Shown: positions 1-8,927, numbered from the stretch's first letter. The stretch: 20,864 nucleotides of DNA from an uncultured Pseudomonadota bacterium (GCA_946885605.1 CAMPGR010000059.1:1-20864), one strand, 5' to 3'. The notes: generated from the sequence alone by a model not told the origin. Program-made: numbers and translations.

Positions 1-824
1 AGATCTTCAAGGACGCGAAGATCGAGTGGGCCGACGGCATGACGCCGATGATGGAAGCGCGCGCGGTCAAGAACCAGGACGAGCAGGAATGCTTCCGCAT
101 GGTCGGCGCCATCGGCGACGCCGCGCACTGGGAGTTCATGAAGTTTCTCAGGCCCGGCCTCACCGAAAACCAGTTGACCGCGCACATCATGGAGTTCCTC
201 TATAACATCCCCGGCATGGAGGACGTCGAGGACGTTATCGTCTCCTCGGGCCTCAACACGTGGCCGAACTGGCGAAACTTCTCGGACCGCATCATCAAGC
301 CCGGCGATATCGTCTTCATGGACCTTGCGGCGCTCACCTGGAACGGCTACAAGTCGTGCTACTACCGCACCTACATCGTGGGCAAGGAGCCGACCCAGGA
401 GCAGAAGGACTACTACGCGACCGCGCTCAAGTGGCTCTATGACTCCATCAAGGCAGTGAAGGTCGGCGTCACGACGCGCGATATCGCGATGAAGTGGCCG
501 TCCGCCAAGGAGACCTGGGGCTACGAGGAGGAAGACCAGGCCGCGGCCAACCTGTGGGGCCACGGGCTCGGCCTTGCCCAGTACGATCCGCCCGTCATCT
601 CGCGCATCTGGTCGCTCGACCATCCCGTCGAAATTCAAGAGGGCATGACCTTCGCGCTGGAGACCCAGCACGGGAAACCTCACCAGTGGGGTGTCCGGAT
701 CGAAGAGATGCTGATCGTGCACAAGGACAGCATCGAAATCGTGTCGAACTTCCCGGTCGAGCAGATCACCGTCGTCGATCCGATGCCGGGGTACTCGACC
801 TACGGCAAGCTCGAGGGGCGCTGA
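1..824 (+). CDS. M24 (creatinase/Xaa-Pro aminopeptidase fold) metallopeptidase-like protein, 5' truncated by window
   Basis: The frame is open from the left edge through TGA 822-824. The first ATG inside the window (position 39) is probably not the real start, because coding-like sequence precedes it. The visible 261 residues from that ATG form the C-terminal pita-bread domain of the M24 family, which normally binds two metal ions and cleaves N-terminal X-Pro bonds. Numbering from that Met, expected metal ligands are present at D95 (in FMDLAAL), H175 (GHGLGLAQYDPP), E208 (FALET) and E222 (GVRIEE). The second Asp of the usual D-x-x-R-T motif is C107 (SCYYRT). This change may alter metal binding or abolish peptidase activity. 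The gene lies 7 bp upstream of the PEP-synthase-like gene and is probably co-transcribed with it. The family assignment is firm; substrate and activity are unknown. Confidence 0.88.
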   Translation, partial: IFKDAKIEWADGMTPMMEARAVKNQDEQECFRMVGAIGDAAHWEFMKFLRPGLTENQLTAHIMEFLYNIPGMEDVEDVIVSSGLNTWPNWRNFSDRIIKPGDIVFMDLAALTWNGYKSCYYRTYIVGKEPTQEQKDYYATALKWLYDSIKAVKVGVTTRDIAMKWPSAKETWGYEEEDQAAANLWGHGLGLAQYDPPVISRIWSLDHPVEIQEGMTFALETQHGKPHQWGVRIEEMLIVHKDSIEIVSNFPVEQITVVDPMPGYSTYGKLEGR

Positions 825-831
825 GCGGCAA

Positions 832-2148
832 ATGGCGCATCTCATCGTCCCGCTTGCTGCCCCGGAGGCGGCCGACGCCGGTCGCTTCGGACCGAAAGCT
901 GCCAATCTCGCAGCCTTGGGCCACGCCGGGTGCCCCATTCCCGGCGGTTTCTGTATCGACGCTGCCGCCTACCGCAGCCAGTTGAAGTCCGCTGGCCTGG
1001 AGGCCGCGGCGCGCGGTGTTTTCGCAAGCGACGATCCAGCTAGCGCCCGGCGCTGTGCGCTGAACATGAAACTGGGGCTGATGGAACGGCCCATCGCTGG
1101 GGATGTCCTGGAGCCGGTTCTTGCCGCGTACCGGCAGCTGGCGAAAGACTGCAACGGACCCGTGGTCGTGCGGTCGTCGGCGCTGGTCGAAGACTGCTCC
1201 GGCTCGAGTTTCGCCGGGCAGTTCGAGAGCTATCTGGGACTGGACAGCGAGACCGACTTTCTCGTCGCTGTTCGCGCCTGCTGGACGGCATTGTGGTCGA
1301 CGCGCGCGCTGCGGTACATGGCGACGCACGACATCGACCCTGCCGAAACGGCAATGGCAGTGCTGGTCCAGCCCCTCGTCGCCGCACGCGCGGCAGGCGG
1401 CGGATTGAGCCGCACGGCGGACGGCAACATGCTGATCAACGCGACACCCGGTCTGGGTTCGGCCATTGCGCAAGGCGAAGTGACGCCCGATCGCTATGTG
1501 CTGAACCGCGACGGCGCGCTTCAGGAAGCGGTTGCAGGGCCAGGCTATCACGCCGTGACCTGCGTGCATCGCCGTCCTTCTCTGCGCCCGAAGCGCTCCG
1601 CTCCGCGACGCTGCGTGGACGATGCACAGGTCATCGAGCTGGGGCGCCTGTTACTCCGGGCCGAGGCGCTGATGGGAAGACCGGTGGAGATCGAGTGGGC
1701 GCTCGACGATAGGGGCGTCAAGCTGCTGCAGTCTCGCCCGCTGCATTTGCAGCAGGAAGAGCAAAACGCGGTGGACGAAGACTGGGTGCGGCAGCCGAAA
1801 CTGCGCGGCCAGCCCGCGGGAGCCGGATGGGCGGCGGGGCCCGCCTGCGTGGTGAACTGCGAATGCGAGCTCTCGCGCGTTGCGCCGGGCGCCGTCCTCG
1901 TCACGAAAATGGCAGGTCCGGCATTGAGCCAGGTGCTGACCGGCGTAGCGGGTGTCGTGGCAGAACTGGGCGGGAGCACTTCGCACCTTGCTTCGCTCGC
2001 ACGCGAGCGCGGCATTCCGATGGTGCTGGGCGTAACCGATGCAACCTCTTCAATACCGGACGGGTCGCTCGTCGCGGTGGATGGTGTATCGGGAATCGTG
2101 CGCTGGCGGCCGGACACGGTGGCCGCGATCAACACGGGGCGGTGGTGA
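832..2148 (+). CDS. Short PEP-synthase/PPDK-like protein: ATP-binding domain plus phosphohistidine domain
   Basis: This 438-residue protein combines a PPDK/PEP-synthase N-terminal ATP-grasp domain (about 15-305) with a PEP-utiliser mobile His domain (about 325-425). Visible motifs include the N-terminal Lys region (FGPKAANLAAL, K22), VVVRSSALVEDCSG near 111-124, VEIEWA and LLQSRPL near 285-304, and GGSTSHLASLARERGIP with the probable phosphohistidine at H385. PEP synthase and PPDK carry a further C-terminal TIM barrel for PEP/pyruvate, and rifampicin phosphotransferase carries a drug-binding insert. Neither is present here. It could therefore phosphorylate its own His from ATP and pass the group to a substrate held by another protein, as in the split subunits of phenylphosphate synthase. 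ATG 832 follows a GAGGGG tract, and 4 bp separate the stop from the next gene. The true acceptor is unknown. Confidence 0.85.
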   Translation: MAHLIVPLAAPEAADAGRFGPKAANLAALGHAGCPIPGGFCIDAAAYRSQLKSAGLEAAARGVFASDDPASARRCALNMKLGLMERPIAGDVLEPVLAAYRQLAKDCNGPVVVRSSALVEDCSGSSFAGQFESYLGLDSETDFLVAVRACWTALWSTRALRYMATHDIDPAETAMAVLVQPLVAARAAGGGLSRTADGNMLINATPGLGSAIAQGEVTPDRYVLNRDGALQEAVAGPGYHAVTCVHRRPSLRPKRSAPRRCVDDAQVIELGRLLLRAEALMGRPVEIEWALDDRGVKLLQSRPLHLQQEEQNAVDEDWVRQPKLRGQPAGAGWAAGPACVVNCECELSRVAPGAVLVTKMAGPALSQVLTGVAGVVAELGGSTSHLASLARERGIPMVLGVTDATSSIPDGSLVAVDGVSGIVRWRPDTVAAINTGRW

Positions 2149-2152
2149 CGCA

Positions 2153-2788
2153 ATGAGCCAGAGGATCCGCGGCATCACTGACGAGGAAGCGACCGGCGTG
2201 GCAAAGGAAATCTTTGCGGCCTCGAACGAGCTCCTCGGGCGCACCGCAAACCTGCAGCGCATCCTTGCGCACAGCCCGTGCCTCGCGCGCTGGTTTCTCC
2301 CGCTGGTGGCGGCGGTGCGCCAGCCGAACGCCGGCGCGGTGTCGGACGTGAGGCTGCGCAACCTCGCGGTACTCAAGACTTCCACCCTCAACGGGTGCAG
2401 GTACTGAACGGAGCACAACCGGGTGCTTGGTCAAGCACTGGGACTTACCGACGCGGAGTTCGACGCGTTGCAGGGCGACTATCGCGCGAGCGCTCTGTTC
2501 ACCGACCGCGAGAAGGCCGCGCTCGCGTGGTCTGAAGCGATGACCCTCAACACCGCGAAGCGGGATGACGCGGTGTGGTTGGAAATGCGCCGCCACTTCA
2601 ACGACGCGGAGATCGTCGAAATATCGCTCGCCTGCGCCATGTTCAACATGATCAACCGCCTTAACGATTCGTTCCGCACCGAGCTCGAACCCGAAGAATA
2701 CAACCGCCGGCAGCACGGAGCGGTCGGCGTCACCGCACAGGCGCTCGAAGCCTACGCCTGTCGCATCTGCGCAGGACTTGAGGCATGA
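2153..2788 (+). CDS. AhpD/carboxymuconolactone-decarboxylase family protein, candidate selenoprotein with in-frame UGA (Sec85)
   Basis: Read through one TGA (2405-2407, codon 85), this is a 211-residue all-helical AhpD-like/CMD peroxidase-related protein. The frame before the TGA ends LNGCRY and the same frame resumes TEHNRVLGQALGL. It goes on with features typical of the family: FTDREKAALAW, then FNDAEIVEIS and FNMINRLND. The TGA occupies the second Cys position of the redox CxxC (C82-R-Y-U85). These thiols normally reduce peroxides or disulfides in AhpD. H88 sits two residues after position 85, and N89 occupies the spot where AhpD proteins have the proton-relay His. A hairpin resembling a bacterial SECIS follows at 2419-2442. 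ATG 2153 lies 4 bp after the previous stop, preceded by GGGGCGGTGG, and the stop overlaps the next ATG (ATGA). The alternative is a nonsense mutation or sequencing error turning TGC/TGT into TGA. The exact position and the hairpin argue against that. Confidence 0.8.
2419..2442 (+). promoter_or_regulatory. Candidate bacterial SECIS (selenocysteine insertion) hairpin
   Basis: The upper stem GTGCTT (2423-2428) pairs perfectly with AAGCAC (2433-2438) around the four-base loop GGTC (2429-2432). Below it are a G-U pair (2422/2439), a G-G mismatch (2421/2440) and two C-G pairs (2420/2441 and 2419/2442). The loop begins 21 nt after the last base of the TGA codon. Known bacterial SECIS elements lie inside the coding region just downstream of UGA and carry G near the start of a small apical loop. 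E. coli fdhF has an AGGUCU loop about 17 nt after its UGA. The match in position, stem length and GGUC core is seen directly; binding by SelB is inferred. Confidence 0.65.
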
Positions 2789-3786
2789 CGCGTCCCCGCA
2801 TATTCGTCACCCAGCCGGTTGCGAATAGCGCCCTCGAACGGCTGCGCAAGGTGGCGGAACTCGACTTCAATCCGGATGCTGTGCACATCGCAACCAAGGA
2901 CGAGCTGCTCGCCGCAGTGCGCACCCACGACATCCTGTTCTGCCTGCTGCACGATCGCGTCGATGGTGACGTGATCGCAGCCAATCCCGGGCTCAAGGCG
3001 GTCGCCTCGATGAAGATCACGCCGTCCGACATCGATGTGGCGGAAGCGACACGCCGACGCATCCCGGTTACGGTCATCCCGCCCATCGTCACCGAGGCGA
3101 CCGCGGATCTCCATATGGCGCTGCTGCTCGCGGTGGCGCGCCGCATCGTGGAAGGAGACAAGCTCGTGCGAGCAGGCCTTTTTCCGGGCGCGCAGTCTTC
3201 GCATCTCGAAGGCGTCACGCTGGGCGGCAAGGTGCTGGGGCTCATCGGCGGCGGTGGGCGTATCGGCCGGGCGGTCGCGCGGCGCGCGCGGAGTTTCGGG
3301 ATGAAGCTCATCTACTCGAGCCCGCGGCGCAAGCCGGAGGCGGAGCAGGAGCTCGGGATGGCATATGTTCCGCTCGACACGCTGCTCGCGCAGGCGGATT
3401 TCGTCTCGATCCACACACCGCTTACGCCCGAAACCCGCCATCAGATCGGGGAGCGGGAACTCGGCCTCATGAAGGCGAGCGCGTTTCTGATCAACACGGC
3501 CCGCGGGCCGGTCATCGATGAGTCGGCCCTCGCCCGGGCACTGATCGAACGGCGCATCGCCGGAGCCGGGCTCGACGTGTTCGAGCACGAGCCGCAAGTG
3601 GACGCGCGGCTCATCACCCTCCCGAACGTGGTGCTCACGCCGCATCTCGGCAGCGCAGCGCGCGAGCTGCGGGAAGCGATGGCGAACGTCGTGGTGGACA
3701 ACATCATGGCCGTGCTCGAGGGGCGCCAGCCGCCCAACTGCTGGAACGCCGAGATCTACACGACGCCTGCGGGAAGCGGCGCCTGA
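2785..3786 (+). CDS. D-2-hydroxyacid dehydrogenase, probably NADP(H)-preferring
   Basis: This 333-residue protein of the D-isomer 2-hydroxyacid dehydrogenase family interconverts 2-oxoacids and D-2-hydroxyacids. The Rossmann motif GGGGRIG is at 155-161. The catalytic triad is present: R240 (NTARGP), E269 (FEHEP) and H287 (LTPHLGS). After the second beta strand the usual NAD-binding Asp is missing and the sequence reads IYSSPRRKPE, a basic pattern like that of NADPH-dependent glyoxylate/hydroxypyruvate reductases. In the substrate domain the common GxGxD loop is replaced by K77-I-T-P-S81, so the substrate may be unusual. Its ATG overlaps the preceding stop (ATGA), implying translational coupling to the candidate selenoprotein gene. 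The family is certain; the substrate is not. Confidence 0.93.
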   Translation: MTRPRIFVTQPVANSALERLRKVAELDFNPDAVHIATKDELLAAVRTHDILFCLLHDRVDGDVIAANPGLKAVASMKITPSDIDVAEATRRRIPVTVIPPIVTEATADLHMALLLAVARRIVEGDKLVRAGLFPGAQSSHLEGVTLGGKVLGLIGGGGRIGRAVARRARSFGMKLIYSSPRRKPEAEQELGMAYVPLDTLLAQADFVSIHTPLTPETRHQIGERELGLMKASAFLINTARGPVIDESALARALIERRIAGAGLDVFEHEPQVDARLITLPNVVLTPHLGSAARELREAMANVVVDNIMAVLEGRQPPNCWNAEIYTTPAGSGA

Positions 3787-3834
3787 GATTCCCTGCGGCG
3801 CGCTGCCCACGCTGCAATCTGGAGAGGAAGAACT

Positions 3835-4824
3835 ATGGCCGCAAAAGCCAAAGTGGTGCTCACCGATTACGTCTGGGAATCGCTGGACGTGGAAAGAAAC
3901 ACGCTCGCAGGGCTTGCCGAGCTTGTGCCGCTGCAGACGAAGAAGCCCGAGGAATTCCTGGCACAGGCGGCCGATTGCGACGCGCTGCTCAACACCTACG
4001 CCGGGCCGATTACCGCGGATGTCATGGCGAAGATGCCGAAGTGCAGGATCATTGCGCGCTACGGCATCGGTGTCGATACGATCGATCTCGATGCGGCAAC
4101 CGCGGCGGGCATTATCGTCACCAACAATCCGACCTACTGCATCGAGGAAGTCGCCGAACATACGATGGCGCTCCTTCTCGCGGCCGCACGCAAGGTGGCG
4201 TTCTACGATCGTCAGGTGCGCAGCGGACGCTGGGAAGTGCCGCCCGGCAAGCCGCTGTACCGCGTTGCGGGGCGCACGCTCGGGCTCGTAGGCTTCGGAA
4301 ATATCGCGCGGCAGGTCGCCCTGCGGGCGGCAAGCTTCGGTATGCGCATCCTCTTCGCCGATCCCTACATCGAAGAGGGTCAGTTTCAGGTCCCGGGCAA
4401 GAAAGTCGCGTTCGACGAACTGCTGCGCGAGGCGGATTTCGTGTCGCTCCATCCTCCCCTCACCGGCAAAACCCGCGGGATGATGAACGACGAGGCGTTC
4501 TCGCGCATGAAGCCCACCGCCGTGCTCGTAAACTGCGCGCGCGGCCCGATCGTGGACACGGCCGCGCTGGTGCGGGCCCTCGATGCGGGAAAGATCGCCG
4601 GCTGTGCGCTCGACACGACGGATCCCGAACCGTTACCCGATCCGCACCCGCTGCGCGGGCGCGAGAACGTCATACTCAACCCGCATGTAGCGTGGTACAG
4701 CGAGCAGGCGCTGGTCGGTCTCCAGGCGGGCGCCCCGAATGAAGTGAAAAGGGTGCTTTCGGGGGAATGGCCGGTAAACGTCGTGAACCGCGCCGTGAAA
4801 GGAAAGAATCGCGCGGGACTCTGA
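3835..4824 (+). CDS. D-2-hydroxyacid dehydrogenase (phosphoglycerate dehydrogenase/CtBP-like), probably NAD(H)-preferring
   Basis: This 329-residue protein is a second member of the same family, divergent from its neighbour. It has the intact substrate loop RYGIGVDTIDL (75-85), a Rossmann motif GLVGFGNIA (150-158) and D176 in FADPY, which predicts NAD use. The catalytic residues are R236 (NCARGP), E265 (TDPEP) and H284 (LNPHVAWYS). The replacement of the common HxGG by HVAWYS resembles CtBP-like and related dehydrogenases. A good ribosome binding site (GGAGAGGAAG) lies just before ATG 3835, after a 48-bp spacer with no other feature I can see. It is the last gene before a strong hairpin terminator, so it probably ends the operon. 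The substrate is unknown; a D-2-hydroxyacid related to that of the upstream paralogue is likely. Confidence 0.93.
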   Translation: MAAKAKVVLTDYVWESLDVERNTLAGLAELVPLQTKKPEEFLAQAADCDALLNTYAGPITADVMAKMPKCRIIARYGIGVDTIDLDAATAAGIIVTNNPTYCIEEVAEHTMALLLAAARKVAFYDRQVRSGRWEVPPGKPLYRVAGRTLGLVGFGNIARQVALRAASFGMRILFADPYIEEGQFQVPGKKVAFDELLREADFVSLHPPLTGKTRGMMNDEAFSRMKPTAVLVNCARGPIVDTAALVRALDAGKIAGCALDTTDPEPLPDPHPLRGRENVILNPHVAWYSEQALVGLQAGAPNEVKRVLSGEWPVNVVNRAVKGKNRAGL

Positions 4825-4834
4825 GCGGTAAATG

Positions 4835-4862
4835 AAATGGGGGCGCCGCAGCGCCCCCATTT
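4835..4862. terminator. Bidirectional rho-independent-type terminator
   Basis: A perfect 12-bp inverted repeat, AAATGGGGGCGC (4835-4846) and GCGCCCCCATTT (4851-4862), encloses the loop CGCA. It sits between two converging genes, 11 nt after the stop of the second dehydrogenase and 18 nt from the end of pckG. The A/T ends of the stem give a short T run on either strand, so it can serve both transcripts. No longer T tract is present. Confidence 0.8.
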
Positions 4863-4880
4863 AGTCTGGACCACCGCCCG

Positions 4881-6728
<1,848 letters not shown>

Positions 6729-6821
6729 TGGATGTCCTTCCCGAACGATGCGCAAGCATCTTCTGATTGAAAAACAAAGGCAAAGCGGCTCTAAACAGCC
6801 GGTCTGCCGGGGAACGCGATA

Positions 6822-6827
6822 ATTCTA
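6822..6827 (-). promoter_or_regulatory. Possible -10 element for pckG
   Basis: On the minus strand, TAGAAT lies about 95 nt upstream of the pckG start, inside an AT-richer patch of the otherwise featureless 172-bp spacer (6729-6900). A convincing -35 hexamer is not visible; TGGCGC at a 16-bp spacing is a weak match. This is a tentative call from base composition and position only. Confidence 0.3.
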
Positions 6828-6900
6828 CCTCAAAACTTTCGCCGCGCCATTCTGCACTGCACACTAAAACGTTACGTGAGCACGGTCGAATGCAGCGCGA

Positions 6901-7596
6901 TCATCGCCGCTCGAACTGGACTTTGCCGAACATGATTTCCCACGATTTGTCGTCATGCGGCGCGCTTTCGTGCCCGCTCGCGAGCACTTGTACACCGCGC
7001 TGCACAGCAGGCCTTGCATTGATGGCATTGAACCAGCGTTCGACGTTGGGATATTCCGCGATATTGACGCCGCGGGTCTCGGATCCGCGCATCCACGGAA
7101 ACACCGCGATGTCAGCGATCGAGTACTCGTCCCCCGCCAGGTACGGCGCCTCGGCGAGCCGCTTGTCGAGCACGTTGGTGAGACGATTCCCTTCTCGGGT
7201 ATAGCGGTCGATGGCGTACTGAATCTTCTCCTTCGCATAGCGGCGGAAGTGGTTCGCCTGCCCGAACATGGGGCCGACGCCGCCCATCTGCCACATAAGC
7301 CACTGCACGCAAGTCCAGCGCGCATGCATGTCGATCGGCAGGAACTTCCCGGTCTTGGATGCAAGGTAAAGAAGGATGGCTCCGGACTCGAACAGCGAAA
7401 GCGGCCTGCCGTTCGGGCCCTCGTGATCGACGATGGCCGGGATGCGATTGTTCGGGCTGACCTTCAGGAACTCCGGGCTGAACTGGTCGCCCGCTCGGAT
7501 GTTGATGCCGTGCACCCGATATGGAAGCCCGGTCTCTTCGAGCATGATGTGCACCTTGTGGCCGTTGGGCGTCGGCCAGCTGTATACGTCGATCAT
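6901..7596 (-). CDS. Glutathione S-transferase, nu-class (YfcG/YghU-like) disulfide-bond reductase
   Basis: This 231-residue GST has an N-terminal thioredoxin-fold domain (1 to about 80) and a helical C-terminal domain. The N-terminus SWPTPNGHKV places Thr9 and Asn11 exactly where E. coli YfcG uses them to bind glutathione in place of the usual Tyr/Ser/Cys. P-N-N-R-I-P-A and ESGAILLYLA are the usual glutathione-binding motifs. Members of this class act mainly as glutathione-dependent disulfide reductases. A longer frame starts at 7692, but ATG 7596 is preferred because GAGGAG (complement of 7603-7608) lies 6 nt upstream and homology begins there. It faces away from the MFS gene. A role in redox or detoxification is family knowledge; the physiological substrate is unknown. 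Confidence 0.93.
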   Translation of the reverse strand: MIDVYSWPTPNGHKVHIMLEETGLPYRVHGINIRAGDQFSPEFLKVSPNNRIPAIVDHEGPNGRPLSLFESGAILLYLASKTGKFLPIDMHARWTCVQWLMWQMGGVGPMFGQANHFRRYAKEKIQYAIDRYTREGNRLTNVLDKRLAEAPYLAGDEYSIADIAVFPWMRGSETRGVNIAEYPNVERWFNAINARPAVQRGVQVLASGHESAPHDDKSWEIMFGKVQFERR

Positions 7597-7626
7597 GTTT
7601 TTCTCCTCGCACAGCGGAAAAGGTTC

Positions 7627-7632
7627 AGTATA
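7627..7632 (-). promoter_or_regulatory. Probable -10 element for the GST gene
   Basis: TATACT on the minus strand lies 30 nt upstream of ATG 7596, preceded by TGCGC. This gives a short leader that still contains the GAGGAG ribosome binding site. No good -35 is seen. The 104-bp divergent spacer (7597-7700) must also hold the MFS promoter, which I could not identify. Confidence 0.4.
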
Positions 7633-7700
7633 GCGCACAGGATCGCAGTGCTTCCCTGCGGCGGATCGGCGACCTTTCGATAGAACAGGCATTTCATTCA

Positions 7701-8927
7701 GTGCGCTTGCCTTTCCTGCTCCCTCCCGGCACGCAGCCCGATGCCGGGCGCATACTCGCGTCGCGCGCGCTGCGCGCGTTCGGCGACGGCTACATGAGCC
7801 TGCTGCTGCCGTTCTACCTCACGCTGCTCGGTTTTACCGCGCTGCAAGTCGGCGTCATCGTGACCGCCACGTTGCTCGGCTCGGGCGCAATGACACTCGC
7901 TGTGGGTTTCGTGGCGCACCGCTACCACGGCCGCAGCCTGCTGCGGACCGCCTCGCTCCTCATGGCGGCAACGGGCCTCGCATTCGTGCTTGTGACGGAT
8001 TTTTGGCCTCTCGTGCTGGTCGCGTTCGCCGGCACGCTCAACCCTTCGTCCGGCGACGTCAGCGTGTTCTCCCCGCTCGAGCACGCGCTGCTTGCGCAAA
8101 CCGTCACGGCGCAGTCGCGCACGGCACTGTTCGCCCGCTACAGCCTGGTCGGCGCGCTCGTCGGCGCGCTGGGGGCACAGGCTGCCGGTATTCCGGCGCT
8201 TGCGGGGAGCGCGTTCGGAATCGAGCTCAAAGGGGCATTGCAGGCGATGTTCGTGCTCTATGGCTTACTGGGTTTGCTCAGTCTCCGGCTTTACCAGGAT
8301 CTCGCGACGGGCGTCGACGCGGAGCCCGAGACACGGCCCACTCCGCTCGGGAAGTCACGGCGCACCGTACTGAAGCTCGCCGCGCTCTTCAGCCTCGATG
8401 CGTTCGCCGGCGGCTTCGCAGTGCAATCGTTGCTCGCGCTCTGGCTCTTCGAGCGCTTCGAGCTTTCGGTGGCGACCGCCGGCACTGTTTTCTTCTGGGT
8501 CGGCATCCTGAGCGCGCTCTCGCAGCTCGCCTCGCCGCGGGTGGCCGCGCGTTTCGGCCTCGTGAACACCATGGTTTTCACGCACCTGCCTTCGAGCGTG
8601 TTCTTGATCCTGGTGCCTTTCATGCCGACGCTGCCGCTTGTCCTGCTCTTCCTCTTTCTGCGCAGCGCGCTGTCCCAGATGGACGTGCCCGCGCGCACCT
8701 CATACGTCATGGCCGTCGTCTCGTCGGGAGAACGCGCCGCGGCAGCAAGCGTGACGGCCGTGCCGCGGAGCGTCGCCGCCGCAGTAAGCCCGGCGCTTGC
8801 AGGCTATCTCCTTTCAGTCACGACATTCGGCTGGCCGCTCATAGTGTGCGGCACGCTGAAAATCGTCTACGACCTGCTCCTGCTAGCGATGTTCAGGCGG
8901 GTGAAGCCACCGGAAGAGGCGGAGTGA
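7701..8927 (+). CDS. Major facilitator superfamily transporter
   Basis: This 408-residue inner-membrane protein has about 12 hydrophobic segments in two halves separated by a hydrophilic linker (about residues 200-225, with DAEPETRPTPLGKSRR). The loop between the second and third segments (GFVAHRYHGRSLL) occupies the place of the MFS signature loop. SFGIELKG and similar loops give no substrate clue. The start is a GTG at 7701; no in-frame ATG lies close by and homology-like sequence begins immediately. The ribosome binding site is weak. It diverges from the GST gene and ends 20 bp from the converging diguanylate cyclase gene. The most likely role is export or uptake of a small organic molecule, but the cargo cannot be named from sequence. 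Confidence 0.85.
   Translation: MRLPFLLPPGTQPDAGRILASRALRAFGDGYMSLLLPFYLTLLGFTALQVGVIVTATLLGSGAMTLAVGFVAHRYHGRSLLRTASLLMAATGLAFVLVTDFWPLVLVAFAGTLNPSSGDVSVFSPLEHALLAQTVTAQSRTALFARYSLVGALVGALGAQAAGIPALAGSAFGIELKGALQAMFVLYGLLGLLSLRLYQDLATGVDAEPETRPTPLGKSRRTVLKLAALFSLDAFAGGFAVQSLLALWLFERFELSVATAGTVFFWVGILSALSQLASPRVAARFGLVNTMVFTHLPSSVFLILVPFMPTLPLVLLFLFLRSALSQMDVPARTSYVMAVVSSGERAAAASVTAVPRSVAAAVSPALAGYLLSVTTFGWPLIVCGTLKIVYDLLLLAMFRRVKPPEEAE

Noticed and set aside
832..2148. Calling the PEP-synthase-like gene ppsA or a rifampicin phosphotransferase
   Set aside because: The C-terminal PEP/pyruvate domain of PpsA and the rifampicin-binding insert of Rph are both absent.
2405..2407. Treating the AhpD-like gene as a simple nonsense pseudogene or as two separate short genes
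   Set aside because: The TGA falls precisely on the second redox Cys, the frame and family similarity continue without other damage, the downstream start is coupled, and a SECIS-like hairpin follows. A sequencing error remains possible but is less likely.
2412..2427. AGCAC/GTGCT hairpin taken as the SECIS itself
   Set aside because: Its loop begins only 9 nt after the TGA and has no G in the first two loop bases, unlike known bacterial elements. The GGTC hairpin further downstream fits better.
2752..4452. A 566-codon open frame on the minus strand
   Set aside because: It is opposite both hydroxyacid dehydrogenases and has a biased, domain-free composition.
6747..6760. GATGC-GCAA-GCATC hairpin just upstream of the pckG ribosome binding site as a riboswitch or attenuator
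   Set aside because: It is a single 5-bp stem with no accompanying conserved structure, leader peptide or alternative fold. It could occur by chance.
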